Assembly (NCBI GenBank): GCA_005884465.1
Contig: VAZH01000009.1
Location: 1-7,075, forward strand
Source of the DNA: Alphaproteobacteria bacterium
GTDB lineage: Bacteria > Pseudomonadota > Alphaproteobacteria > Rhizobiales > Xanthobacteraceae
DNA: 7,075 nucleotides
Direction: 5' to 3'
The translations under genes and the position numbers were made by a program. The notes under the pieces were generated by a model. That model was not told where the DNA came from. It worked only from the letters and a program-made list of their open reading frames with translations, and did not search any database. Of the stretch, positions 1 to 5,902 are shown piece after piece; positions within the stretch are counted from its first letter, which is position 1, and every line of letters begins with the position of its first letter.

Positions 1-220
1 CGGCCGCAGCCTGCGATACGTCGGCGGCGATCGCGATCGCGCGGCCGCCCATGTCCTTGATCTTCTCTACGACCGTCTCAGCATCATCGGCGCGTTCCCG
101 ATAATTGACCGCCACCGCAGCACCGGCTTCGGAGAACGCGATGGCAATAGCAGCCCCGATGCCACGGGACGCGCCCGTCACCAAGGCAATGTGGCCGGTT
201 AGATCGAGCTTGATGGTCAT
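1..220 (-). CDS. Short-chain dehydrogenase/reductase (SDR), N-terminal part, cut by window edge
   Basis: The reading frame starts at the ATG whose complement is at 218-220 and runs off the window at position 1, so only the first 73 residues are visible. They form the start of a Rossmann fold: a beta strand (HIALV, residues 10-14), then the SDR cofactor motif TGASRGIG (15-22, pattern TGxxxGxG), a second strand ending in VNYR (38-41), and ADVS (66-69), the usual acidic position near the adenine. The Asn-Tyr-Arg end of strand 2 is often seen in NADP(H)-preferring members such as FabG-like 3-oxoacyl reductases, but the catalytic Ser-Tyr-Lys residues lie outside the window, so the substrate cannot be named. 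An AGGGA Shine-Dalgarno-like sequence precedes the start. The gene follows mobA after 35 bp on the same strand, so it may be co-transcribed with fdhD-mobA. Any functional link to molybdenum cofactor or formate metabolism is unproven. Confidence 0.9.
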   Translation of the reverse strand, partial: MTIKLDLTGHIALVTGASRGIGAAIAIAFSEAGAAVAVNYRERADDAETVVEKIKDMGGRAIAIAADVSQAAA

Positions 221-237
221 GATAGAAGTCCCTGTTG

Positions 238-252
238 GTCGCGGGCCGCGAC
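238..252. repeat. Perfect 7-bp inverted repeat between mobA and the SDR gene
   Basis: The arms GTCGCGG (238-244) and CCGCGAC (246-252) are exact reverse complements around a single central base. As RNA this could form a hairpin of about six GC-rich pairs with a three-base loop. It sits just after the mobA stop and before the SDR ribosome binding site on the minus strand. No T-run follows in the direction of transcription, so it does not look like an intrinsic terminator. It could be an mRNA processing or attenuation hairpin, a protein-binding site, or chance in GC-rich DNA. Confidence 0.4.
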
Positions 253-255
253 GAA

Positions 256-948
256 TTAATCCCCATCCAGCTCCGCCAGCCGCTCCGCCTCGGCGATGTC
301 ATCCACGGTGTTGGCATTGAAGAAAGGATCGAGTGGCGTGGTTGGCCACGTCACCGTTGCGAGCCGGTAGCGCGCGGTCCAGCGGTCGATCTTTCTGACG
401 TCTTCGACCACCAATGCGTGGCGAAGTTCCTCCCGTAACGCAACGCTCCATAATCCAATCACCGGATGCGACCGCCCGCCGGAAGCCGCGACTGCAAGCT
501 GGGCATTCTGTTCGGCGCGGGCGCGATGCAGACGCGCGACGAGATCGCGCGGCAGGAACGGACAATCCGCGGCCGCACTCAAGACCCATGAAATCTCCGG
601 CCGGTCCGTGGCAACCCAGTCGAGCGCCGCCAAAATGCCCGCGAGCGGGCCCGGAAAATCTGCAACCGTATCGGCGATCACGGGCAGCCCAAATGCCGCG
701 AACCGCGCCGGATCGCCGTTGGCGTTGAGAATGAGCCCGTCGCATTGCGGCTTTAGCCGCGCGATCACCCGTTCGAGGATGGTGCGTCCGGCGATCTGGC
801 GCATTGGCTTGTCGCCGCCACCCATCCGCCGCGCCAGGCCGCCGGCCAGCAGCACGCCGGGGGTCGCCGGCGCGTCCGTTGACGTCGCCGGCGCGTCTTT
901 TGACGTCGCCGGCGCATCTTTTGAAGTCGCCGGAAATTCAGTCGTCAC
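256..948 (-). CDS. mobA: Molybdenum cofactor guanylyltransferase MobA
   Basis: The 230-residue product is a cytoplasmic nucleotidyltransferase that transfers GMP from GTP to Mo-molybdopterin, giving the guanine dinucleotide cofactor used by DMSO-reductase-family enzymes such as formate dehydrogenase. The family signature [15 protein letters not shown] is at residues 34-48 (the GTP-binding loop). FPGPLAGIL at 98-106, the metal-binding AADCP at 126-130 (usually DTP or DCP) and the C-terminal FNANTVDDI at 210-218 also match MobA. The start is the GTG at 946-948, preceded by AAGGG at suitable spacing. No upstream-compatible ATG exists, and the next in-frame ATG (residue 42) falls inside the signature. 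The gene overlaps the end of fdhD by 11 bp, which suggests translational coupling. Residues 6-29 are an unusual low-complexity extension made of three 7-residue repeats ([21 protein letters not shown]), which the fold does not need. Confidence 0.95.
   Translation of the reverse strand: MTTEFPATSKDAPATSKDAPATSTDAPATPGVLLAGGLARRMGGGDKPMRQIAGRTILERVIARLKPQCDGLILNANGDPARFAAFGLPVIADTVADFPGPLAGILAALDWVATDRPEISWVLSAAADCPFLPRDLVARLHRARAEQNAQLAVAASGGRSHPVIGLWSVALREELRHALVVEDVRKIDRWTARYRLATVTWPTTPLDPFFNANTVDDIAEAERLAELDGD
863..934. repeat. 21-bp tandem repeat, three full copies plus a partial one, inside the mobA 5' end
   Basis: Three consecutive 21-bp units begin with GTCGCCGGCGC at 863-883, 884-904 and 905-925, and a fourth partial unit (GTCGCCGGA) lies at 926-934. 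Units 2 and 3 differ at only two positions, and unit 1 carries a few more changes. The period is a multiple of three, so copy-number changes would keep the mobA frame. The repeat encodes the Ala-Thr-Ser-Lys/Thr-Asp-Ala-Pro heptads at the MobA N-terminus. Confidence 0.9.
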
Positions 949-1846
949 GCTCGGCGCCCTTGCGCTTGTGTCGCGCGGATTCTTCCTCGACGAATCCGAG
1001 GTTCTGGTCGTAGACGATGCGCTCCCCGCCCGACAGCGCGATGAAGCGTTTTCCCCGCGTGCGTCCGACCAGCGTCAGTCCGACCTGCCGCGCCAGATCG
1101 ACGCCCCATGCGGTAAAACCCGAACGCGAAACCAGGATTGGAATTCCCATCCGCACCGTCTTGATCACCATTTCTGAGGTCAGCCGTCCGGTGGTGTAGA
1201 GAATCTTGTCGGCGGGATCGACGCCGTGGCGGAACATCCAGCCCGCGATCTTGTCGACGGCGTTGTGGCGGCCGACGTCTTCGGTGTAGCAGACCGGCGC
1301 GCCTTCCTTGCACAGCACGCAACCGTGAATCGCGCCGGCCTCGAGATAGAGCGACGGCATGGTATTGATGGCGTGCGTCATCTGGTAGAGCCAGGAGGTG
1401 CGCAGCTCTGCCTTGGGCAGCGCGACGCTTTCCACCGCTTCCAGCAGATCGCCGAACGCGGTGCCCTGGGCGCAGCCCGAGGTCTGCGTGCGCTTCTTCA
1501 GCTTTTGTTCGAAATTGGTGTGGTGCTCGGTGCGCACGACCACCACCTGCAGGTCGTCGTCATATTCGACCTCGGTGACGACGTCGTCGTATTTCAGCAT
1601 GTTCTGGTTGAGCAGATAGCCGAGTGCGAGATATTCCGGATAATCGCCGATCGTCATCATGGTGACGATCTCCTGTGCGTTCAGGTACAGCGTCAGCGGC
1701 CGCTCCACCGGGACATTGATCTCGACCGCCACGCCAGTCTGATCCGTTCCGGCGACGCGTTCGGTCAGCCGCGGATCGTGCGGATTGGGGACAATCAGAG
1801 GGACGGGCGCTTTATCGATCTTCATCGTCATTCGGGAGGCTAGCAT
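938..1846 (-). CDS. fdhD: Formate dehydrogenase accessory sulfurtransferase FdhD
   Basis: The 302-residue product belongs to the FdhD family, which transfers sulfur from a cysteine desulfurase to the bis-MGD cofactor of formate dehydrogenase, a step required for activity. The hallmark [11 protein letters not shown] is at residues 189-199, followed by the conserved [12 protein letters not shown] (218-229), [16 protein letters not shown] (237-252) and a GxTLVGRxRGxR stretch near 256-267. The loop that is CxxC in E. coli FdhD reads SGCAQG here, with only one Cys (C125). A different CxxC pair (C176 and C179, in HGCVLC) lies just before the DVGRH motif. The start at 1846 has an AGG with 7-bp spacing; ATGs at 1831 and 1825 are possible alternatives. 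The frame stays open up to 2263, but that extension runs antisense through mobB and is rejected. The gene diverges from mobB and overlaps mobA by 11 bp. Confidence 0.95.
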   Translation of the reverse strand: MLASRMTMKIDKAPVPLIVPNPHDPRLTERVAGTDQTGVAVEINVPVERPLTLYLNAQEIVTMMTIGDYPEYLALGYLLNQNMLKYDDVVTEVEYDDDLQVVVVRTEHHTNFEQKLKKRTQTSGCAQGTAFGDLLEAVESVALPKAELRTSWLYQMTHAINTMPSLYLEAGAIHGCVLCKEGAPVCYTEDVGRHNAVDKIAGWMFRHGVDPADKILYTTGRLTSEMVIKTVRMGIPILVSRSGFTAWGVDLARQVGLTLVGRTRGKRFIALSGGERIVYDQNLGFVEEESARHKRKGAERDD

Positions 1847-1924
1847 GACATTGCCTGTTAGCCGATATAAAGCACCGCAGGACAAAACATAGCCCCGGTT
1901 CCGCCGGCGGCTCGGAGAATGAGG
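1847..1924. promoter_or_regulatory. Divergent intergenic region between fdhD and mobB
   Basis: This short region must hold the start signals for both the leftward fdhD-mobA group and the rightward mobB-moeA group. For mobB, a TATAAA (1866-1871) could act as a -10 with ATGACA (1845-1850) as -35, but the 15-bp spacer is short. On the opposite strand the same AT-rich patch reads TATATC without a convincing -35. A perfect 10-bp palindrome CCGCCGGCGG is at 1901-1910. GGAG at 1914-1917 is the mobB ribosome binding site and fits the ATG at 1925 (7-nt spacing) better than the ATG at 1919 (1 nt). I see no clear operator for a known regulator. Confidence 0.35.
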
Positions 1925-2452
1925 ATGAAAGTGATTGGCCTCGCCGGGTGGAGCGGCGCCGGCAAGACGACGCTGCTGGCGCGCGTCATCCCGCATTTGC
2001 TTGGCCAAGGCCTGCGTGTTTCCGTGATCAAGCATGCCCACCATAGCTTCGATGTGGACGTGCCGGGCAAGGATTCCTGGGTGCACCGGCAGTCCGGCGC
2101 CGCTGAAGTGCTGGTATCCTCGGGTAGGAGATGGGCCTTGATGCATGAATTGCGCGGCGCGCCCGAACCGCGGCTGCCGGAATTGCTCAAGAGGATGTCG
2201 CCGGTCGATCTGGTGATTGTCGAGGGCTTCAAGTCCGAGCCGCACCGCAAGATCGAGGTGCATCGCGCCGCCAACGGCAAGCCGATGCTATTCCCTGACG
2301 ATCCCGGCATCGTCGGCATTGCGACCGACGCGGAGCTGAAAACCACGCTTCCCGTCGCCCATCTCGATGACATCCCCGCCATCGCCGCTATGATGCAGAA
2401 ATTCGCGCTATCGATCGAAGACGTGCTGGCGCGAAGCGCGACCGAAAGCTGA
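1925..2452 (+). CDS. mobB: Molybdopterin-guanine dinucleotide biosynthesis adaptor MobB
   Basis: The product (175 residues from this start) is a small P-loop GTP-binding protein that binds MobA and assists guanine dinucleotide formation; in E. coli it is helpful but not essential. The Walker A motif GWSGAGKT is at residues 8-15. The family block VSVIKHAHHSFDVDVPGKDS is at 32-51, followed by WVHRQSGA, and a Walker-B-like VDLVIVEGFK at 94-103. An in-frame ATG two codons upstream (1919) would add Met-Arg, but GGAG at 1914-1917 is correctly spaced only for 1925. The length is normal for the family and there is no MoeA fusion. It is the first gene of the rightward group, and moeA begins 9 bp after its stop. 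Confidence 0.93.
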   Translation: MKVIGLAGWSGAGKTTLLARVIPHLLGQGLRVSVIKHAHHSFDVDVPGKDSWVHRQSGAAEVLVSSGRRWALMHELRGAPEPRLPELLKRMSPVDLVIVEGFKSEPHRKIEVHRAANGKPMLFPDDPGIVGIATDAELKTTLPVAHLDDIPAIAAMMQKFALSIEDVLARSATES

Positions 2453-2461
2453 GAAGTCAAG

Positions 2462-3718
2462 ATGGCGCAGTTGTCCGACGATTGCTTTGCCTTTGGCGGG
2501 CCGATGATGTCGGTCGATGAAGCCGTCGGAATCATCGCCGCACGGGTGACGCCGGTGGGTGAGGTTGAGACCGTCTCGCTCGCGCAGGCCGATGGGCGCA
2601 TTCTCGCAAGCGAGATTTCCGCACCCCTGCCGCTGCCGCCTTTCACCAATTCCGCCGTCGATGGTTATGCCGTGCGCAGCGGTGACCTTCCGCCGCAGGG
2701 CGAGCAGGCTTTTCCGGTGACCGGACGCATTCAGGCCGGCGCATTGGCGCGAGAGTCCGCCAGGCCGGGCCACGCCATCAGGATTTTCACGGGCGCGCCG
2801 ATGCCTGAGGGCGCCGACACCGTGTTCATGCAGGAGGACGTGCGCGTCGATGAGGCCGGCAAGGTCGTCCTGCCGGCGGGCCTGAAACCCGGCGCCAACG
2901 TGCGCCCCGCGGGCGAGGACATTTCTGCCGGCCATTCCGCGCTCAAGGCGGGCCAGCGGCTGCGGCCACAGGACATCGCGCTGGCGGCCGCGTTCGGCCT
3001 GACCGAGGTCGAGGTGCGCCGGCGCATCCGCGTCGCGGTGTTCTCGACCGGCAACGAGCTGGTATCGCCGGGAGCGCCGCGCGCAGCCGCGCAATTGTTC
3101 GACTCCAACCGCTTCATGCTGATGGCGATGTTCTCCCGGCTTGGCTGCGAGGTCAGCGATCTCGGCATCTTGCGCGACGATCGTGCTTCGCTGGCTAGCG
3201 GCCTGAAGCAGGTCGCCGCTGCCCACGACCTGATCCTGACCACCGGTGGCGTTTCGACCGGCGAAGAGGACCACGTCAAAGCCGGTGTCGAAGACGTCGG
3301 CACGCTGGTGCTGTGGCGGATGGCGATCAAGCCGGGCCGTCCCGTCGCCATGGGCATTATCGGCGGCACGCCGTTCATCGGATTGCCGGGAAATCCGGTG
3401 GCGAGTTTTGTCACCTTTGTCCATGTGGTGCGGCCGACGGTTCTGGCGCTGGCGGGCGCTATGCAGCAGCCGCTCGTTCCGATGCCGGTCCGCGCCGCCT
3501 TTACTTACAAGAAGAAGATCGCCCGCCGCGAATATGTCCGGGTCAATCTGCACAAGGCGGCCGACGGCGTGCTCGAAGTGACAAAATTTCCGCGCGAGGG
3601 CGCGGGGCTTTTGTCATCGCTGGTCGATACCGACGGGCTGGTCGAGCTTGGCGAAGAAATCACGCAGGTTCAACCCGGCCAGACCGTTGGGTTTTTGTCA
3701 TATGCGAGCCTGATCTGA
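2462..3718 (+). CDS. moeA: Molybdopterin molybdenumtransferase MoeA
   Basis: The 418-residue product is of standard length for MoeA, the enzyme that inserts molybdate into adenylylated molybdopterin (the homologue of the gephyrin E domain). Conserved blocks in order are PPFTNSAVDGYAVR (59-72, with the key Asp67), IFTGAPMPEGADTVFMQED (108-126), RPAGEDI (148-154, Asp153), VFSTGNEL (193-200, Glu199), DSNRFML (214-220), TTGGVSTGEEDHVK (260-273, Asp270), KPGRPVAMG (290-298) and GLPGNPVASF (307-316). These match the metal/substrate site residues known for E. coli MoeA. GAGAAG, 5 nt before the ATG, is a reasonable ribosome binding site. It lies 9 bp behind mobB, so the two are surely one transcript. 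Metal choice (Mo or W) cannot be read from the sequence. Confidence 0.96.
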   Translation: MAQLSDDCFAFGGPMMSVDEAVGIIAARVTPVGEVETVSLAQADGRILASEISAPLPLPPFTNSAVDGYAVRSGDLPPQGEQAFPVTGRIQAGALARESARPGHAIRIFTGAPMPEGADTVFMQEDVRVDEAGKVVLPAGLKPGANVRPAGEDISAGHSALKAGQRLRPQDIALAAAFGLTEVEVRRRIRVAVFSTGNELVSPGAPRAAAQLFDSNRFMLMAMFSRLGCEVSDLGILRDDRASLASGLKQVAAAHDLILTTGGVSTGEEDHVKAGVEDVGTLVLWRMAIKPGRPVAMGIIGGTPFIGLPGNPVASFVTFVHVVRPTVLALAGAMQQPLVPMPVRAAFTYKKKIARREYVRVNLHKAADGVLEVTKFPREGAGLLSSLVDTDGLVELGEEITQVQPGQTVGFLSYASLI

Positions 3719-3766
3719 AGCGCGGTGGTTCGGCGATGTCCGTTGACGAGGTGAGTCGGGTTCGCC

Positions 3767-4015
3767 ATGTATGGGCGCATGGCCACGACAAAACTCGATC
3801 TCACCGGTCTCAAATGTCCGTTACCTGCATTGAAGACGCGCAAGGCGCTGAAGACACTCACACCGGGCGCCTTGTTGGAAGTGCACTGCACGGATCCGCT
3901 GTCGGTGATCGATATCCCGAACCTGATCCGGGAAACCGGCGATAAGGTCGAGATCACCGAACGCGCCGAGCGCCGGTTCGTGTTTCTGATCGAAAAGACT
4001 GACGCCGGGGCGTGA
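3767..4015 (+). CDS. TusA-like sulfurtransferase (SirA/YedF/TusA family)
   Basis: The 82-residue product is a complete single-domain TusA-like protein. The family signature GLKCPLPALKTRKAL is at residues 15-29, with the sulfur-carrying cysteine C17 in the CPxP motif. It is followed by the expected ATDP-like HCTDPLSVIDIPNL (40-53), then an IRETGDKVEI strand-helix pattern. Such proteins accept persulfide sulfur from a cysteine desulfurase and pass it on. In E. coli, TusA acts in tRNA thiolation and influences molybdenum cofactor synthesis. An alternative start is the ATG at 3779 (Met-Ala-Thr-Thr); GAGGTGAG at 3748-3755 is the nearest purine-rich site and favours 3767 only weakly. The gene lies 48 bp after moeA with no visible terminator between them. 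Its position between moeA and the formate dehydrogenase genes, with fdhD nearby, suggests a sulfur-supply role for FdhD, but this is inference. Confidence 0.9.
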   Translation: MYGRMATTKLDLTGLKCPLPALKTRKALKTLTPGALLEVHCTDPLSVIDIPNLIRETGDKVEITERAERRFVFLIEKTDAGA

Positions 4016-4036
4016 TGCCCGTTCAGCGGGGCTCCG

Positions 4037-4069
4037 GCTTCCCTGGGATTGGCGGCTTCAAAGGGAAGC
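4037..4069. repeat. 8-bp inverted repeat downstream of the tusA-like gene
   Basis: The arms GCTTCCCT (4037-4044) and AGGGAAGC (4062-4069) are exact reverse complements separated by 17 nt. It lies 21 bp beyond the tusA-like stop. There is no T-run after it, so it is at best an mRNA 3'-end stabilising hairpin. The long loop makes chance occurrence possible. Confidence 0.3.
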
Positions 4070-4103
4070 ACGCACGAACTCCGCCCTTGGATGCCGTGGA
4101 ACC

Positions 4104-4126
4104 ACCCGGGGCGCGGGTCACTTTTT
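4104..4126 (+). terminator. Weak intrinsic-terminator candidate after the tusA-like gene
   Basis: A short GC-rich stem (ACCCG 4104-4108 with CGGGT 4114-4118, loop of 5 nt) is followed three bases later by five T residues (4122-4126). The order stem then T-run is right for plus-strand Rho-independent termination, and it lies between the end of the tusA-like gene and the next promoter candidate. The stem is only 5 bp and the T-run is short, so termination would probably be partial. Confidence 0.35.
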
Positions 4127-4128
4127 CC

Positions 4129-4157
4129 TTGGCATGTGGTATGCCACGGATTAGGAT
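4129..4157 (+). promoter_or_regulatory. Sigma70-type promoter candidate for the formate dehydrogenase genes
   Basis: TTGGCA (4129-4134, five of six matches to TTGACA) is followed after exactly 17 bp by TAGGAT (4152-4157, four of six matches to TATAAT, with the key TA and final T present). Transcription would start near 4164, leaving a leader of about 29 nt before the ATG at 4193. It lies just downstream of the terminator-like hairpin, as expected if the dehydrogenase genes are separately transcribed. Its left half overlaps a sigma54-like element. Confidence 0.5.
4130..4145 (+). promoter_or_regulatory. Sigma54-like -24/-12 element (alternative reading)
   Basis: TGGCATGTGGTATGCC has the invariant GG (4131-4132) and GC (4143-4144) separated by exactly 10 bp, and matches most of the sigma54 consensus TGGCACG-N4-TTGCA. 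A start near 4156 would give a leader of about 37 nt. The same bases form a perfect 6-bp inverted repeat (TGGCAT/ATGCCA, 4130-4146), which by itself could create the resemblance. I found no TGT-N10-ACA NifA-type site nearby. Confidence 0.25.
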
Positions 4158-4192
4158 TACCTATGCCGGGCATTAGAAAATGAGATGTTTCA

Positions 4193-5902
4193 ATGAGCCA
4201 TGACGCGCAAAAGGTCCGCTCGTTCGAACATCCGGGCGAGGGGCGAAAACGGGCCAAATCGACCCCCAAGGGCCGCCAGGTCGATCCGCAAGCCGCTGAA
4301 GAGATTGCTCTTTTGCTCGGCGACCGGCCGCGGCGGCGTGACCTCTTGATCGAGCATCTGCATCTCATCCAGGACACCTGGAAGCAGATTTCCGCAAGCC
4401 ACCTCGTAGCCCTGGCCGACGAGATGAGGCTTTCCTTCGCGGAGGTGTTCGAGACCGCGACCTTTTACGCGCATTTCGACGTCGTGAAGGAAGGCGAGGC
4501 CAACATCCCGCCGCTGACCATTCGCGTCTGCGATTCGCTGACCTGCGCGATGCTGGGCGGAGAAAAATTGCTGCATGAATTGCAGACCACTGTCGGCCCC
4601 GGCATTCGCGTGGTGCGCGCGCCCTGCGTCGGCCGCTGCGACACCGCGCCCGCCGCCGAGGTCGGTCATCACTTTGTCGATCGCGCCAGTGTCGCGAGCG
4701 TGCTTGCAGGCGCAAAGGGCGGCGATACCCACGCGCATTTGCCCGACTATATCGACTACGACGCCTATGTCGCCGGCGGCGGCTACACGCTGTTGAAGCG
4801 GTTGCGCTCGGGCGAATTGAAACAGGAAGATCTCTTGAAGGCGCTCGACGATGCCAGTCTGCGCGGTCTCGGCGGCGCCGGTTTTCCGGCGGGACGCAAA
4901 TGGCGCGCGGTGCTGGGCGAGCCTGGGCCGCGGCTGATGGCGGTCAACGGCGATGAGGGCGAGCCCGGAACGTTCAAGGATCGCTATTATCTCGAAACCG
5001 ATCCGCACCGTTTTCTCGAGGGCACGCTGATCGGCGCCCATGTCGTGGAAGCGCCCGAGGTCTACATCTACATCCGCGACGAATATCCGGCCTCGCGCGA
5101 AATTCTGGAGCGCGAAATCGCAAAACTGCCGCCCGGCGGTCCGGTGCTGCACATGCGCCGCGGCGCCGGCGCCTATATCTGCGGCGAGGAATCCTCGCTG
5201 CTGGAAAGCATCGAAGGCAAGCGCGGATTGCCGCGGCACAAGCCGCCGTATCCGTTCCAGGTCGGGCTGTTCGGATTGCCGACGCTGATCAACAATGTCG
5301 AGACGCTGTGGTGGGTGCGCGACATCGTCGAAAAAGGCGCGGACTGGTGGAAAAGCCACGGCCGCCATGATCGTCAGGGCCTGCGCAGCTATTCGGTCTC
5401 GGGGCGTGTCAAGAATCCCGGCATGAAGCTGGCGCCCGCCGGCATTACGGTACGCGAATTGATCGATGAGTTCTGCGGCGGCATGGCGGACGGACACAAA
5501 TTCCACGCCTACCTGCCGGGCGGCGCCTCTGGCGGCATCCTGCCGGCATCGATGGACGACATCCCGCTCGATTTCGGCACGCTGGAAAAATACGGCTGCT
5601 TCATCGGCTCGGCCGCGATCATCATCCTGTCCGCGCAGGACAGCGTGAAAGCCGCGGCACTCAATCTGATGCGCTTCTTCGAGGACGAAAGCTGCGGCCA
5701 GTGCACGCCCTGCCGGGTCGGCACCCAGAAGGCGGCGCTGTTGATGGAAAAGCCGGTCTGGAACCGCGAGCTGCTCGACGAGCTCAGTCAGGTCATGCGC
5801 GATGCATCGATCTGCGGCCTCGGCCAGGCGGCCTCGAATCCGCTCACCACAGTCATTAAATATTTCCCTGAAGAATTCGTGCCCAAAGAGGCCGCGGAAT
5901 GA
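4193..5902 (+). CDS. fdsB: NAD-dependent formate dehydrogenase beta subunit (NuoE-NuoF fusion)
   Basis: The 569-residue product is the diaphorase half of a soluble NAD+-reducing formate dehydrogenase: it takes electrons from the alpha subunit and reduces NAD+ at FMN. Residues ~30-175 are a NuoE-like thioredoxin fold with [2Fe-2S] ligands C113, C118, C145 and C149 (CDSLTC and CVGRC). Residues ~195-560 are NuoF-like: the FMN/NADH glycine-rich RGLGGAGFPAGRKW (224-237), NGDEGEPGTFKDR (252-264), GAGAYICGEESSLLESIEGK (324-343), and [4Fe-4S] ligands C501, C504, C507 (SCGQCTPC) plus C541. In Cupriavidus and Rhodobacter these halves are separate FdsG and FdsB; the fused form is known from Methylorubrum extorquens FDH1 (Fdh1B). 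The neighbouring fdhD and the alpha subunit, rather than other nuo genes, rule out complex I. The ribosome binding site is weak (GAG, 8 nt before the ATG). The stop overlaps the alpha-subunit start (ATGA). Confidence 0.93.
   Translation: MSHDAQKVRSFEHPGEGRKRAKSTPKGRQVDPQAAEEIALLLGDRPRRRDLLIEHLHLIQDTWKQISASHLVALADEMRLSFAEVFETATFYAHFDVVKEGEANIPPLTIRVCDSLTCAMLGGEKLLHELQTTVGPGIRVVRAPCVGRCDTAPAAEVGHHFVDRASVASVLAGAKGGDTHAHLPDYIDYDAYVAGGGYTLLKRLRSGELKQEDLLKALDDASLRGLGGAGFPAGRKWRAVLGEPGPRLMAVNGDEGEPGTFKDRYYLETDPHRFLEGTLIGAHVVEAPEVYIYIRDEYPASREILEREIAKLPPGGPVLHMRRGAGAYICGEESSLLESIEGKRGLPRHKPPYPFQVGLFGLPTLINNVETLWWVRDIVEKGADWWKSHGRHDRQGLRSYSVSGRVKNPGMKLAPAGITVRELIDEFCGGMADGHKFHAYLPGGASGGILPASMDDIPLDFGTLEKYGCFIGSAAIIILSAQDSVKAAALNLMRFFEDESCGQCTPCRVGTQKAALLMEKPVWNRELLDELSQVMRDASICGLGQAASNPLTTVIKYFPEEFVPKEAAE

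Larger units (their letters stand above)
4091..4173. promoter_or_regulatory. Cluster of ATGCC/GGCAT half-sites upstream of the formate dehydrogenase genes
   Basis: The pentamer ATGCC or its complement GGCAT occurs at 4091, 4131, 4141, 4163 and 4169. Two copies extend to a nonamer, ATGCCGTGG (4091-4099) and ATGCCACGG (4141-4149), 50 bp apart. Two pairs are arranged as inverted repeats, TGGCAT-N5-ATGCCA (4130-4146) and ATGCC-G-GGCAT (4163-4173). They surround and overlap the promoter candidate, so an operator for a dimeric regulator is plausible. No regulator gene is visible in the window, so its identity is unknown. Confidence 0.35.

Noticed and set aside
1226..1843. A 205-codon plus-strand open frame opposite fdhD
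   Set aside because: It is a shadow frame on the antisense strand of a well-supported gene, with no own homology or ribosome binding site.
1847..2263. N-terminal extension of the fdhD frame to a start at 2263
   Set aside because: The extension runs antisense through mobB, shows no FdhD-family sequence and would double the divergent overlap. FdhD homology begins near 1825-1846.
2408..3553. A 381-codon minus-strand open frame opposite moeA
   Set aside because: It is a shadow of moeA, whose plus-strand product has all catalytic motifs. The antisense product has no recognisable fold.
3313..3945. A 210-codon plus-strand frame spanning the moeA end and the tusA-like gene
   Set aside because: It is out of frame with both genes, which carry clear family motifs, and its product is compositionally biased.
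4037..4069. The 8-bp inverted repeat as an intrinsic terminator
   Set aside because: There is no T-run after the stem and the loop is 17 nt. The hairpin at 4104-4126 is a better candidate.
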